A DNA stretch of 64,000 nt from Chlorocebus sabaeus (GCF_047675955.1 NW_027327441.1:62001-126000), one strand, 5' to 3'; shown: positions 12,531 through 26,000, counted from the first letter of the stretch. Notes: generated from the letters alone by a model not told the origin. Numbers and translations are program-made.

Positions 12531-13779
12531 TTCTTTCCAGTATTGAACCCAAGATATTTCCTTTTTCACCGTAGCCCTCTATGGGCTTCCAAAGATCACT
12601 TTGCCCATTCCACAAGAACAGCCTTAGCGAAAGTCTTCTTGAAGGGAAAGATGTAACTCAGTGAGATGAATTAACAGAACACAGAGCAGTTTCTCAGAAA
12701 GGTTCTTTCCAGATTTGAATGGAAGATATTTCCTTTTTCACCGTAGCCCTCTATGGGCTTCCAAATATCCCTTTGCCAATTCCACAAGAAGAGCCTTAGC
12801 GAAAGGTTTCTTGAAGGGAAAGATGTAACTCTGTGAGATGAATTAACAGAACACAGAGCAGTTTCTCAGAAAGCTTCTTTCCAGTTTTGAAAGGAAGATA
12901 TTTCCTTTTTCACCATAGCCCTCAACGGGCTTCCAAATATCACTTTGCCAACTCCACAAGAGAAGCCTTAGTGAAAGGCTTCTTGAAGGGAAAGATGTAA
13001 CTCTGTGAGATGAATTAACAGAACACAGAGCGGTTTCTCAGAAAGCTTCTTTCCAGTTTTGAACGGAAGATATTTCCTTTTTCACCATAGCCCTCTATGG
13101 GCTTCCAAATATCACTTTGCCAATTCCACAAGAACAGCCTTAGCGAAAGGCTTCTTGAAGGGAAAGATGTAACTCTGTGGGATGAATTAACAGAACACGG
13201 AGCAGTTTCTCAGAAATCTTCTTTCCAGTTTTGAACGGAAGATATTTCCTTTTTCACCATAGCCCTCTATGTGCTTCCAAATATCCCTTTGCCAATTCCA
13301 CAAGAACAGCCTTAGCGAAAGGCTTCTTGAAGGGAAAGATGTAACTCTGTGTGATGAATTATCGGAACACAGAGCAGTTTCTCAGAAAGCTTCTTTCCAG
13401 TTTTGAAAGGAAGATATTTCCTTTTTCACCATAGCGCTCTATGGGCTTCCAAATATCCCTTTGCCAATTCCACAAGAACAGCCTTAGCGAAAGGCTTCTT
13501 GAAGGGAAAGATGTAACTCTGTGAGATGAATTAACAGAACACATAGCAGTTTCTCAGAAAGCTTCTTTCCAGTTTTGAACGGAAGATATTTCGTTTTTCA
13601 CCATAGCCCTCTATGGGCTTCCAAATATCCCTTTGCCAATTCCACAAGAACAGCCTTAGCGAAAGGCTTCTTGAAGGGAAAGATGTAACTCTGTGAGATG
13701 AATTAAGAGAACACACAGCAGTTTCTCAGAAAGCTTCTTTCCAGTTTTGAAAGGGAGATATTTCCTTTTTCCCGTAGCG
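12531..13779 (-). repeat. Segment of the 26-monomer unit displaced by 18 monomers
   Basis: Matches copy B (9438-10686) at an offset of 3093 bp, which is 18 monomers, so eight monomers of the full 26 are missing from this interval. CTATGTGCTTCC at 13267 is 3093 bp after its equivalent at 10174. Differences from copy B are few (e.g. TTATCGG here, TTATGGG there). It ends in a hybrid monomer. Confidence 0.7.
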
Positions 13780-13870
13780 CTCAATGGGCTTCCAAATATC
13801 CCTTTGCCAATTCCACAAGAACAGCCTTAGCGAAAGGCTTCTTGAAGGGAAAGATGTAACTCTGTGAGGT
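13741..13870 (-). repeat. Hybrid monomer with one monomer deleted at the join
   Basis: The left part (TTGAAAGGGAGATATTTCC, CCCGTAGCG) matches the copy-B monomer at 10651-10686. The right part (AATGGGCTTCCAAATATCCC then TTTGCC) matches the next monomer, from 10861. The sequences that should lie between (CTATGGGCTTCCTAATATC onward) are absent. The switch falls within three shared bases, CTC at 13780-13782. This is what an unequal exchange one register out of phase would leave. Confidence 0.65.
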
Positions 13871-13879
13871 GAATTAACA

Positions 13880-15090
13880 GAACACAGAGCAGTTTCTCAG
13901 AAAGCTTCTTTCCAGTATTGAACGCAAGATATTTCCTTTTTCACCGTAGCCCTCTATGGCCTGCAAAATATCACTTTGCCAATTCCACAAGAACAGTCTT
14001 AGCGAAAGGCTTCTTGAAGGCAAAGATGTAGCTCTGTGAGATGAATTAATAGAACACAGAGCAGTTTCTCAGAAAGCTTCTTTCCAGTTTTGAAGGGAAG
14101 GTATTTCCTTTTTCACGATAGCCCTCTATGGGCTTCCAAATATCACTTTCCCAATTACACAAGAACAGCCTTAACGAAAGGCTTCATGAAGGGAAAGATG
14201 TAACTCTGGGAGATGAATTAACAGAACACAGAGCAGTTTCTCAGAAAGCTTCTTTCCAGTTTTGAACGGAAGATATTTCCTTTTTCACCGTAGCCCTCTA
14301 TGGGCTTCCAAATAACACTTTGCCAATTCTACAAGAACAGCCTTAGCGAAAGGCTTCTTGAAGGGAAAGATGTAAGTCTGTGAGATGAATTAACAGAACA
14401 CAGAGCAGTTTCTCAGAAAGCTTCTTTCCAGTTTTGAACGGAAGATATTTCCTTTTTCACCGTAGCCCTCTATGGTCTTCCAAATATCACTTTGCCAATT
14501 CCACAAGAACAGCCTTAGCGAAAGTCTTCTTGAAGGGAAAGATGTAACTCTGAGAGATGAATTAGCAAAACACAGAGCAGTGTCTCAGAAAGCTTCTTTA
14601 CAGTATTGAACGGAAGATATTTCGTGTTTCAGCGTAGCCCTGCATGGGCTTCCAAATACCACTTTGCCAATTCCACAAGAACAGCCTTAGCGAAAGGCTT
14701 CTTGAAGGGAAAGATGTAACTCTGTGAGATGAATTAACAGAACACAGAGCAGTTTCTCGGAAAGCTACTTTCCAGTTTTGAACGGAAGATATTTCCTATA
14801 TCACCGTAGCCTTCTATGGGCTTCCAAATATCACTTAGCGAATTCCACAAGAACAGCCTTAGCGAATGGCTTCTTGAATGGAAAGATGCAACTCTGTGAG
14901 ATGAATTAACAGAACACAGAGCAGGTTCTCAGAAAGCTTCTTTCCAGTTTTGAACGGAAGATATTTCCTTTTTCACCATAGCCCTCTATGGGCTTCCAAA
15001 TATCCCTTTGTAATTCCACAAGAACAGCCTTAGCGAAAGGCTTCTTGAAGGGAAAGATGTAACTCTGTGAGATGAATTAACAGAACACAG
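13880..15090 (-). repeat. Segment repeating the left-middle part of the 26-monomer unit
   Basis: Matches copy B at about 7870-9080 with an offset of 6013 bp (35 monomers). Shared rare variants are CCTGCAAAATATC (13964), GTAGCTCTGTG, AATAGAACAC, CCAATTACACAAG, CTTAACGAAAGGCTTCATG, AAATAACAC, the CAGTGTCTC/TTACAG monomer and the CTACTTTCCAG/CCTATATCACC monomer. It therefore repeats the unit in a different order from copies A and B. Confidence 0.7.
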
Positions 15091-17324
15091 AGCAGTTTCT
15101 CAGAAAGCTTCTTTACAGTATTGAACGGAAGATATTTCGTGTTTCACCGTAGCCCTGCATGGGCTTCCAAATACCACTTTGCCAATTCCACAAGAACAGC
15201 CTTAGCGAAAGGCTTCTTGAAGGGAAAGATGTAACTCTGTGAGATGAATTAACAGAACACAGAGCAGTTTCTCAGAAAGCTTCTTTCCAGTTTTGAAAGG
15301 AAGATACTTCCTTTTTCCCATAGCCCTATATGGGCTTCCAAATATCCCTTTTCCAATTCCACAAGAACAGCCTTAGCGAAAGGCTTCTTTAAGGGAAAGA
15401 TGTAACACTGTGAGATGAATTAACAGAACACAGAGCAGTTTCTCAGAAAGCTTCTTTCCAGTATTGAACCCAAGATATTTCCTTTTTCACCGTAGCCCTC
15501 CTTGGGCTTCCAACTATCCCTTTGCCAATTCCACAAGAACAGCCTTAGCGAAAGGCTTCTTGAAGGGAAAGATGTAACTCTCTGAGATGAATTAACAGAA
15601 CACAGAGCAGTTTCTCAGAAAGCTTCTTTCCAGTTTTGAATGCAAGATATTTCCTTTTTCACCATAGCCCTCTATGGACTTCCAAATATCCCTTTGCCAA
15701 TTCCACAAGAACAGCCTTAGCGAAAGGCTTCTTGAAGGGAAAGATGTAACTCTGTGAGATGAATTAACAGAACACAGAGCAGGTTCTCAGAAAGCTTCTT
15801 TCCAGTTTTGAACGGAAGATATTTCCTTTTTCACCATAGCCCTCTATGGGCTTCCAAATATCCCTTTGTAATTCCACAAGAACAACCTTAGCGAAAGGCT
15901 TCTTGAAGGGAAAGATGTAACTCTGTGAGATGAATTAACAGAACACAGAGCAGTTTCTCAGAAAGCTTCTTTCAAGTATTGAACGCAAGATATTTCCTTT
16001 TTCACAGTAGCCCTCCATGGATTCCAAATATCCCTTTGCCAATTCCACAAAAACAGCCTTAGAGAAAGTCTTCTTGAAGGGAAAGATGTAACTCTGTGAG
16101 ATGAATTAACAGCACACAGAGCAGTTTCTCGGAAAGCTTCTTTCCAGTTTTGAACGGAAGATATTTCCTGTTTCACCATAGCCCTCTATGGGCTTCCAAA
16201 TATCACTTTGCGAATTCCACAAGAACAGCCTTAGCGAAAGGCTTCTTGAAGGGAAAGATGTAACTCTGTGAGACGAATTAACGGAACACAGAGCAGTTTC
16301 TCAGAATGCTTCTTTCCAGTATTGAACCCAAGATATTTCCTTTTTGACCGTAGCCCTCTATGGGCTTCCAAAGATCACTTTGCCCATTCCACAAGAACAG
16401 CCTTAGCGAAAGTCTTCTTGAAGGGAAAGATGTAACTCTGTGAGATGAATTAACAGAACACAGAGCAGTTTCTCAGAAAGCTTCTTTCCAGTTTTGAAAG
16501 GAAGATATTTCCTTTTTCCCATAGCCCTCTATGGGCTTCCAAATATCCCTTTTCCAATTCCACAAGAACAGCCTTAGCGAAAGGCTTCTTTAAGGGAAAG
16601 ATGTAACACTGTGAGATGAATTAACAGAACACAGAGCAGTTTCTGAGAAAGCTTCTTTCCAGTATTGAACCCAAGATATTTCCTTTTTCACCGTAGCCCT
16701 CCTTGGGCTTCCAAATATCCCTTTGCCAATTCCACAAGAACAGCCTTAGCGAAAGGCTTCTTGAAGGGAAAGAGGTAACTCTCTGAGATGAATTAAAAGA
16801 ACACAGAGCAGTTTCTCAGAAAGCTTCTTTCCAGTTTTGAATGCAAGATATTTCCTTTTTCACCATAGCCCTCTATGGACTTCCAAATATCCCTTTGCCA
16901 ATTCCACAAGAACAGCCTTAGCGAAAGGCTTCTTGAAGGGAAAGATGTAACTCTGTGAGATGAATTAACAGAACACAGAGCAGTTTCTCAGAAAGCTTCT
17001 TTCCAGTTTTGAACGGAAGGTATTTCCTTTTTCACCATAGCCCTTTATGGGCTTCCAAATATCACTTTGCCAATTCCACAGGAACAGCCTTAGCGAATGG
17101 CTTCTTGAAGGGAAAGATGTAACTCTGTGAGATGAATTAACAGAACACAGAGGAGTTTCTCAGAAAGCTTCTTTCCAGTTTTGAACGGAAGATATTTCCT
17201 TTTTCACCGTAGCCCACTATGGGCTTCCAAATATGACTTTGCCAAGTCCACAAGAACAGCCTTAGCGAAAGGGTGAAGGGAAAGATGTAAATCTGTGAGA
17301 TGAATTAACAGAACACAGAGCAGT
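15091..17324 (-). repeat. Array segment; right half is repeated at 37 kb
   Basis: Starts with a TTACAG/TTCGTGTTTCACCG monomer and runs through the ACTTCC/TCCCATAG, AACCCAAG and TGAATGCAAG monomers. From about 16441 to 17324 it matches 37034-37917 at an offset of 20593 bp. The AAAGGGTG marker is at 17271 and at 37864 in the partner. Before 16441 the order departs from the 35.5-37.0 kb sequence after one shared monomer. Confidence 0.65.
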
Positions 17325-17340
17325 TGAAAGCTACTTTCCA
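17318..17340. other. Out-of-register deletion junction
   Basis: At the end of the AAAGGGTG monomer, GAGCAGTT runs directly into GAAAGCTACTTTCC. The normal context reads GCAGTTTCTCGGAAAGCTAC (e.g. ~22122), so five bases (TCTCG) are missing. In the partner copy at 37.9-38.3 kb two whole monomers also lie between these points. The offset jumps from 20593 to 20942, a change of 349 = 2 x 172 + 5. Other joins I traced change length by close to whole monomers. Confidence 0.75.
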
Positions 17341-20300
17341 GTTTTGAACGGAAGATATTTCCTATATCACCGTAGCCCTCTATGGGCTTCCAAATATCAC
17401 TTAGCGAATTCCACAAGAACAGCCTTAGCGAATGGCTTCTTGAATGGAAAGATGCAACTCTGTGAGATGAATTAACAGAACACAGAGCAGGTTCTCAGAA
17501 AGCTTCTTTCCAGTTTTGAACGGAAGATATTTCCTTTTTCACCATAGCCCTCTATGGGCTTCCAAATATCCCTTTGTAATTCCACAAGAACAGCCTTAGC
17601 GAAAGGCTTCTTGAAGGGAAAGATGTAACTCTGTGAGATGAATTAACAGAACACAGAGCAGTTTCTCAGAAAGCTTCTTTCAAGTATTGAACGCAAGATA
17701 TTTCCTTTTTCACAGTAGCCCTCCATGGACTTCCAAATATCCCTTTGCCAATTCCACAAAAACAGCCTTAGCGAAAGTCTTCTTGAAGGGAAAGATGTAA
17801 CTCTGTGAGATGAATTAACAGCACACAGAGCAGTTTCTCGGAAAGCTTCTTTCCAGTTTTGAACGGAAGATATTTTCTGTTTCACCATAGCCCTCTATGG
17901 GCTTCCAAATATCACTTTGCGAATTCCACAAGAACAGCCTTAGCGAAAGGCTTCTTGAAGGGAAAGACGTAACTCTGTGAGATGAATTAACAGAACACAG
18001 AGCAGTTTCTCAGAAAGCTTCTTTCCAGTTTTAAACGGAAGATATTTCCTTTTTCACCATAGCCCTCTATGGGCTTCCAAATATCACTTTGCCAACTCCT
18101 CAAGAACAACCTTAGCGAAAGGCGTCTTGAAGGGAAAGATGTAACTCTGTGAGATGAATTAACGGAACACAGAGCAGTTTCTCAGAAAGCTTCTTTCCAG
18201 TTTTGAAAGGAAGATACTTCCTTTTTCCCATAGCCCTCTATGGGCTTCCAAATATCCCTTTTCCAATTCCACAAGAACAGCCTTAGCGAAAGGCTTCTTG
18301 AAGGGAAAGATGTAACACTGTGAGATGAATTAACAAAACACAGAGCAGTTTCTCAGAAAGCTTCTTTCCAGTATTGAATGCAAGATATTTCCTGTTTCAC
18401 CGTAGCCCTCCTTGGGCTTCCAATACCACTTTGCCAATTCCACAAGAACAGCCTTAGGGAAAGGCTTCTTGAAGGGAAAGATGTAACTCTGTGAGATGAA
18501 TTAACACAACACAGAGCAGTTTCTCAGAAAGCTTCTTTCCAGTTTTGAACGGAAGATATTTCCTTTTTCAGCGTAGCCCTCCATGGGCTTCCAAATACCA
18601 CTTTGCCAATTCCACAAGAACAGCCTTAGCGAAAGGCTTCTTGAAGGGAAAGATGTAACTCTGTGAGATGAATTAACAGAACACAGAGCAGTTTCTCAGA
18701 AAGCTTCTTTCCAGTTTTGAACGGAAGATATTTCCTTTTTCACCATAGCCCTCTATGGGCTTCCAAATATCCCTTTGCCAATTCCACAAGAACAGCCTTA
18801 ACGAAAGGCTTCTTGAAGGGAAAGATGTAACTCTGTGAGATGAATTAACAGAACACAGAGCAGTTTCTCAGAAAGCTTCTTTCCAGTTTTCAACGGAAGA
18901 TATTTCGTTTTTCACCATAGCCCTCTATGGGCTTTCAAATATCCCTTTTCCAATTCCACAAGAACAGCCTTAGCGAAAGGCTTCTTGAAGGGAAAGATGT
19001 AACTCTGTGAGATGAATTAACGGAACACAGAGCAGTTTCTCAGAAAGCTTCTTTCCAGTTTTGAAAGGAAGATACTTCCTTTTTCCCATAGCCCTCTATG
19101 GGCTTCCAAATATCCCTTTTCCAATTCCACAAGAACAGCCTTAGCTAAAGGCTTCTTGAAGGGAAAGATGTAACACTGTGAGATGAATTAACAAAACACA
19201 GAGCAGTTTCTCAGAAAGCTTCTTTCCAGTATTGAACGCAAGATATTTCCTGTTTCACCGTAGCCCTCCTTGGGCTTCCAAATACCACTTTGCCAATTCC
19301 ACAAGAACAGCCTTAGGGAAAGGCTTCTTGAAGGGAAAGATGTAACTCTGTGAGATGAATTAACAGAACACAGAGCAGTTTCTCAGAAAGCTTCTTTCCA
19401 GTTTTGAACGGAAGATATTTCCTTTTTCAGCGTAGCCCTCCATGGGCTTCCAAATACCACTTTGCCAATTCCACAAGAACAGCCTTAGCGAAAGGCTTCT
19501 TGAAGGGAAATATGTAACTCTGTGAGATGAATTAACAGAACACAGAGCAGTTTCTCAGAAAGCTTTTTCCAGTTTTGAACGGAAGATAATTCCTTTTTCA
19601 ACATAGCCCTCTATGGGCTTCCAAATATCACTTTGCCAATTCCACAAGAACAGCCTTAGCGAAAGGCTTCTTGAAGGGAAAGATGTAACTCAGTGAGATG
19701 AATTAACAGAACACAGAGCAGTTTCTCAGAAAGGTTCTTTCCAGATTTGAACGGAAGATATTTCCTTTTTCTCCGTAGCCCTCTATGGGCTTCCAAATAT
19801 CCCTTTGCCAATTCCACAAGAAGAGCCTTAGCGAAAGGTTTCTTGAAGGGAAAGATGTAACTCTGTGAGATGAATTAACAGAACACAGAGCAGTTTCTCA
19901 GAAAGCTTCTTTCCAGTTTTGAAAGGAAGATATTTCCTTTTTCACCATAGCCCTCAACGGGCTTCCAAATATCACTTTGCCAACTCCACAAGAGAAGCCG
20001 TAGTGAAAGGCTTCTTGAAGGGAAAGATGTAACTCTGTGAGATGAATTAACAGAACACAGAGCGGTTTCTCAGAAAGCTTCTTTCCAGTTTTGAACGGAA
20101 GATATTTCCTTTTTCACTATAGCCCTCTATGGGCTTCCAAATATCACTTTGCCAATTCCACAAGAACAGCCTTAGCGAAAGGCTTCTTGAAGGGAAAGAT
20201 GTAACTCTGTGGGATGAATTAACAGAACACGGAGCAGTTTCTCAGAAATCTTCTTTCCAGTTTTGAACGGAAGATATTTCCTTTTTCACCATAGCCCTCT

Positions 20301-20565
20301 ATGTGCTTCCAAATATCCCTTTGCCAATTCCACAAGAACAGCCTTAGCGAAAGGCTTCTTGAAGAGAAAGATGTAACTCTGTGTGATGAATTATCGGAAC
20401 ACAGAGCAGTTTCTCAGAAAGCTTCTTTCCAGTTTTGAACGGAAGATATTTCGTTTATCACCGTAGCCCTCTATGGGCTTCCAAATATCCCTTTGCCAAT
20501 TCCACAAGAACAGCCTTAGCGAAAGGCTTCTTGAAGGGAAAGATGTAACTCTGTGAGATGAATTA
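17341..20565 (-). repeat. Long-range duplicated block 1, first copy
   Basis: Matches 38283-41506 at an offset of 20942, changing to 20941 after a base is lost in the second copy at ~38585. Shared rare features are TTTTCTGTTTCACC (17874), TTTTAAACGG (18031), GGCGTCTTG (18121), CCTTGGGCTTCCAATACC (18411), TTTTCAACGG (18887), the one-base-short AGCTTTTTCC (19561) and CTATGTGCTTCC at 20299. Only a few substitutions were seen (e.g. CTCCTCAAG at 18096 versus CTCCACAAG). The first ~0.8 kb also resembles about 21976-22775, 4635 bp (27 monomers) away. Confidence 0.8.
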
Positions 20566-23049
20566 ACGGAACACAGAGCAGTTTCTCAGAAAGCTTCTTT
20601 CCAGTTTTGAAAGGAAGATACTTCCTTTTTCCCATAGCCCTCTATGGGCTTCCAAATATCCCTTTTCCAATTCCACAAGAACAGCCTTAGGGAAAGGCTT
20701 CTTGAAGGGAAAGATGTAACACTGTGAGATGAATTAACAGAACACAGAGCAGTTTCTCAGAAAGCTTCTTTCCAGTATTGAACCCAAGATATTTCCTTTT
20801 TCACCGTAGCCCTCCTTGGGCTTCCAAATATCCCTTTGCCAATTCCACAAGAACAGCCTTAGCGAAAGGCTTCTTGAAGGGAAAGATGTAACTCAGTGAG
20901 ATGAATTAACAGAACACAGAGCAGTTTCTCAGAAAGGTTCTCTCCAGTTTTGAACGGAAGATACTTACTTTTTCACCGTAGCCCTCTATGGGCTTCCAAA
21001 TATCCCTTTGCCAATTCCACAAGAACAGCCTTAGCGAAAGGTTTCTTGAAGGGAAAGATGTAACTCTGTGAGATGAATTAACGGAACACAGAGCAGTTTC
21101 TCAGAAAGCTTCTTTCCAGTTTTGAACGGAAGATATTTCCTTTTTCACCATAGCCCTCTACTGGCTTCCAAATATCACTTTGCCAACTCCACAAGAGCAG
21201 CCTTAGCGAAAGGCTTCTTGAAGGGAAAGATGTAACTCTGTGAGATGAATTAACAGAACACAGAGCAGTTTCTCAGAAAGATTCTTTCCAGTTTTGAACG
21301 GAAGATATTTCCTTTTTCACCGTAGCCCACTATGGGCTTCCAAATATGACTTTGCCAAGTCCACAAGAACAGCCTTAGCGAAAGGGTGTAGGGAAAGATG
21401 TAAATCTGTGAGATGAATTAACAGAACACAGAGCAGTTTCTCAGAAAGCTTCTTTCCAGTATTGAACGCAAGATATTTCCTTTTTCACCGTAGCCCTCTA
21501 TGGCCTGCCAAATATCACTTTGCCAATTCCACAAGAACAGCCTTAGCGAAAGGCTTCTTGAAGGCAAAGATGTAGCTCTGTGAGATGAATTAATAGAACA
21601 CAGAGCAGTTTCTCAGAAAGCTTCTTTCCAGTTTTGAACGGAAGGTATTTCCTTTTTCACGATAGCCCTCTATGGGCTTCCAAATATCACTTTGCCAATT
21701 ACACAAGAACAGCCTTAACGAAAGGCTTCATGAAGGGAAAGATGTAACTCTGGGAGATGAATTAACAGAACACAGAGCAGTTTCTCAGAAAGCTTCTTTC
21801 CAGTTTTGAACGGAAGATATTTCCTTTTTCACCGTAGCCCTCTATGGGCTTCCAAATAACACTTTGCCAATTCCACAAGAACAGCCTTAGCGAAAGTCTT
21901 CTTGAAGGGAAAGATGTAACTCTGAGAGATGAATTAGCAAAACACAGAGCAGTGTCTCAGAAAGCTTCTTTACAGTATTGAACGGAAGATATTTCGTGTT
22001 TCAGCGTAGCCCTGCATGGGCTTCCAAATACCACTTTGCCAATTCCACAAGAACAGCCTTAGCGAAAGGCTTCTTGAAGGGAAAGATGTAACTCTGTGAG
22101 ATGAATTAACAGAACACAGAGCAGTTTCTCGGAAAGCTACTTTCCAGTTTTGAACGGAAGATATTTCCTATATCACCGTAGCCCTCTATGGGCTTCCAAA
22201 TATCACTTAGCGAATTCCACAAGAACAGCCTTAGCGAATGGCTTCTTGAATGGAAAGACGTAACTCTGTGAGATGAATTAACAGAACACAGAGCAGTTTC
22301 TCAGAAAGCTTCTTTCACGTATTGAACGCAAGATATTTCCTTTTTCACAGTAGCCCTCCATGGACTTCCAAATATCCCTTTGCCAATTCCACAAAAACAG
22401 CCTTAGCGAAAGTGTTCTGGAAGGGAAAGATGTAACTCTGTGAGATGAATTAACAGCACACAGAGCAGTTTCTCGGAAAGCTTCTTTCCAGTTTTGAACG
22501 GAAGATAATTCCTGTTTCACCATAGCCCTCTATGGGCTTCCAAATATCACTTTGCGAATTCCACAAGAACAGCCTTAGCGAAAGGCTTCTTGAAGGGAAA
22601 GACGTAACTCTGTGAGATGAATTAACAGAACACAGAGCAGTTTCTCAGAAAGCTTCTTTCCAGTTTTAAACGGAAGATATTTCCTTTTTCACCATAGCCC
22701 TCTATGGGCTTCCAAATATCACTTTGCCAATTCCACAAGAACAACCTTAGCGAAAGGCGTCTTGAAGGGAAAGAGGTAACTCTCTGAGATGAATTAACAG
22801 AACACAGAGCAGTTTCTCACAAAGCTTCTTTCCAGTTTTGAACGGAAGATATTTCCTTTTTCAACATAGCCCTCTTTGGGCTTCCAAATATCACTTTGCC
22901 AATTCCACAAGAACAGCCTTAGCGAAAGGCTTCTTGAAGGGAAAGATGTAACTCAGTGAGATGAATTAACAGAACACAGAGCAGTTTCTCAGAAAGGTTC
23001 TTTCCAGTTTTGAACGGAAGATACTTACTTTTTCACCGTAGCCCTCTAT
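20566..23049 (-). repeat. Array segment with an internal 12-monomer-spaced duplication
   Basis: Not matched at the same place in the second superblock copy (41507-42789 has a different set). Two monomers at about 20895-21265, with the rare GATACTTACTTTTTC and CTACTGGCTTCC variants, recur at 22955-23325, exactly 2060 bp (12 monomers) later. Between them are the AAAGGGTGTAGGG marker at 21384 and a run of the 26-monomer order (CTGCC, ATTACAC, AATAACAC, TTACAG, CTATATCACC). All of it is alpha satellite. Confidence 0.65.
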
Positions 23050-26000
23050 GGGCTTCCAAATATCCCTTTGCCAATTCCACAAGAACAGCCTTAGCGAAAG
23101 GTTTCTTGAAGGGAAAGATGTAACTCTGTGAGATGAATTAACGGAACACAGAGCAGTTTCTCAGAAAGCTTCTTTCCAGTTTTGAACGGAAGATATTTCC
23201 TTTTTCACCATAGCCCTCTACTGGCTTCCAAATATCACTTTGCCAACTCCACAAGAGCAGCCTTAGCGAAAGGCTTCTTGAAGGGAAAGATGTAACTCTG
23301 TGAGATGAATTAACAGAACACAGAGTGGTTTCTCAGAAAGCTTCTTTCCAGTTTTGAACGGAAGATATTTCCTTTTTCACCATAGCCTTCCATGGGCTTC
23401 CAAATATCCCTTTGCCAATTCCACAAGAACAGCCTTAGCGAAAGGCGTCTGGAAGGGAAAGAGGTAACTCTGTGAGATGAATTAACAGAACACAGAGCAG
23501 TTTTTCGGAAAGCTTCTTTACAGTTTTGAACGGAAGATACTTCCTTTTTCACCATTGCCCTCTATGGGCTTCCAAATATCCCTTTGCCAATTCCACAAGA
23601 ACAGCCTTAGCGAAAGGCTTCTTGAAGTGAAAGATGTAACTCTGTGAGATGAATTAACAGAACACAGAGCAGTTTCTCAGAAAGCTTCTTTCCGGTTTTG
23701 AACGGAAGATATTTCCTTTTTCACCATAGCCCTCTATGGGCTTCCAAATATCACTTTGCCAATTCCACAAGAACAGCCTTAGCGAAAGGCTTCTTGAAGG
23801 GAAAGATGTAACTCTGTGAGATGAATTAACAGAACACAGAGCAGTTTCTCAGAAAGATTCTTTCCAGTTTTGAACGGAAGATATTTCCTTTTTCAACGTA
23901 GCCCACTATGGGCTTCCAAATATGACTTTGCCAAGTCCACAAGAACAGCCTTAGCGAAAGGGTGAAGGGAAAGATGTAAATCTGTGAGATGAATTAACAG
24001 AACACAGAGCAGGTTCTCAGAAAGCTTCTTTCCAGTATTGAACGCAAGATATTTCCTTTTTCACCATAGCCCTCTATGGCCTGCCAAATATCACTTTGCC
24101 AATTCCACAAGAACAGCCTTAGCGAAAGGCTTCTTGAAGGCAAAGATGTAGCTCTGTGAGATGAATTAATAGAACACAGAGCAGTTTCTCAGAAAGCTTC
24201 TTTCCAGTTTTGAACGGAAGGTATTTCCTTTTTCACGATAGCCCTCTATGGGCTTCCAAATATCACTTTGCCAATTACACAAGAACAGCCTTAACGAAAG
24301 GCTTCATGAAGGGAAAGATGTAACTCTGGGAGATGAATTAACAGAACACAGAGCAGTTTCTCAGAAAGCTTCTTTCCAGTTTTGAACGGAAGATATTTCC
24401 TTTTTCACCGTAGCCCTCTATGGGCTTCCAAATAACACTTTGCCAATTCTACAAGAACAGCCTTAGCGAAAGGCTTCTTGAAGGGAAAGATGTAAGTCTG
24501 TGAGATGAATTAACAGAACACAGAGCAGTTTCTCAGAAAGCTTCTTTCCAGTTTTGAACGGAAGATATTTCCTTTTTCACCGTAGCCCTCTATGGTCTTC
24601 CAAGTATCACTTTGCCAATTCCACAAGAACAGCCTTAGCGAAAGTCTTCTTGAAGGGAAAGATGTAACTCTGAGAGATGAATTAGCAAAACACAGAGCAG
24701 TGTCTCAGAAAGCTTCTTTACAGTATTGAACGGAAGATATTTCGTGTTTCAGCGTAGCCCTGCATGGGCTTCCAAATACCACTTTGCCAATTCCACAAGA
24801 ACAGCCTTAGCGAAAGGCTTCTTGAAGGGAAAGATGTAACTCTGTGAGATGAATTAACAGAACACAGAGCAGTTTCTCAGAAAGCTTCTTTCCAGTATTG
24901 AACCCAAGATATTTCCTTTTTCACCGTAGCCCTCCTTGGGCTTCCAAATATCCCTTTGCCAATTCCACAAGAACAGCCTTAGCGAAAGGCTTCTTGAAGG
25001 GAAAGAGGTAACTCTCTGAGATGAATTAACAGAACACAGAGCAGTTTCTCAGAAAGCTTCTTTCCAGTTTTGAATGCAAGATATTTCCTTTTTCACCATA
25101 GCCCTCTATGGACTTCCAAATATCCCTTTGCCAATTCCACAAGAACAGCCTTAGCGAAAGGCTTCTTGAAGGGAAAGATGTAACTCTGTGAGATGAATTA
25201 ACAGAACACAAAGCAGTTTCTCAGAAAGCTTCTTTCCAGTTTTGAACGGAAGGTATTTCCTTTTTCACCATAGCCCTTTATGGGCTTCCAAATATCACTT
25301 TGCCAATTCCACAGGAACAGCCTTAGCGAATGGCTTCTTGAAGGGAAAGATGTAACTCTGTGAGATGAATTAACAGAACACAGAGGAGTTTCTCAGAAAG
25401 CTTCTTTCCAGTTTTGAACGGAAGATATTTCCTTTTTCACCGTAGCCCACTATGGGCTTCCAAATATGACTTTGCCAAGTCCACAAGAACAGCCTTAGCG
25501 AAAGGGTGAAGGGAAAGATGTAAATCTGTGAGATGAATTAACAGAACACAGAGCAGTTTCTCAGAAAGCTTCTTTCCAGTATTGAACACAAGATATTTCC
25601 TTTTTCACCGTAGCCCTCTATGGCCTGCCAAATATCACTTTGCCTATTCCACAAGAACAGCCTTAGCGAAAGGCTTCTTGAAGGCAAAGATGTAGCTCTG
25701 TGAGATGAATTAATAGAACACAGAGCAGTTTCTCAGAAAGCTTCTTTCCAGTTTTGAACGGAAGGTATTTCCTTTTTCACGATAGCCCTCTATGGGCTTC
25801 CAAATATCACTTTGCCAATTACACAAGAACAGCCTTAACGAAAGGCTTCATGAAGGGAAAGATGTAACTCTGGGAAATGAATTAACAGAACACAGAGCAG
25901 TTTCTCAGAATGCTTCTTTCCAGTTTTGAACGGAAGATATTTCCTTTTTCACCGTAGCCCTCTATGGGCTTCCAAATAACACTTTGCCAATTCCACAAGA

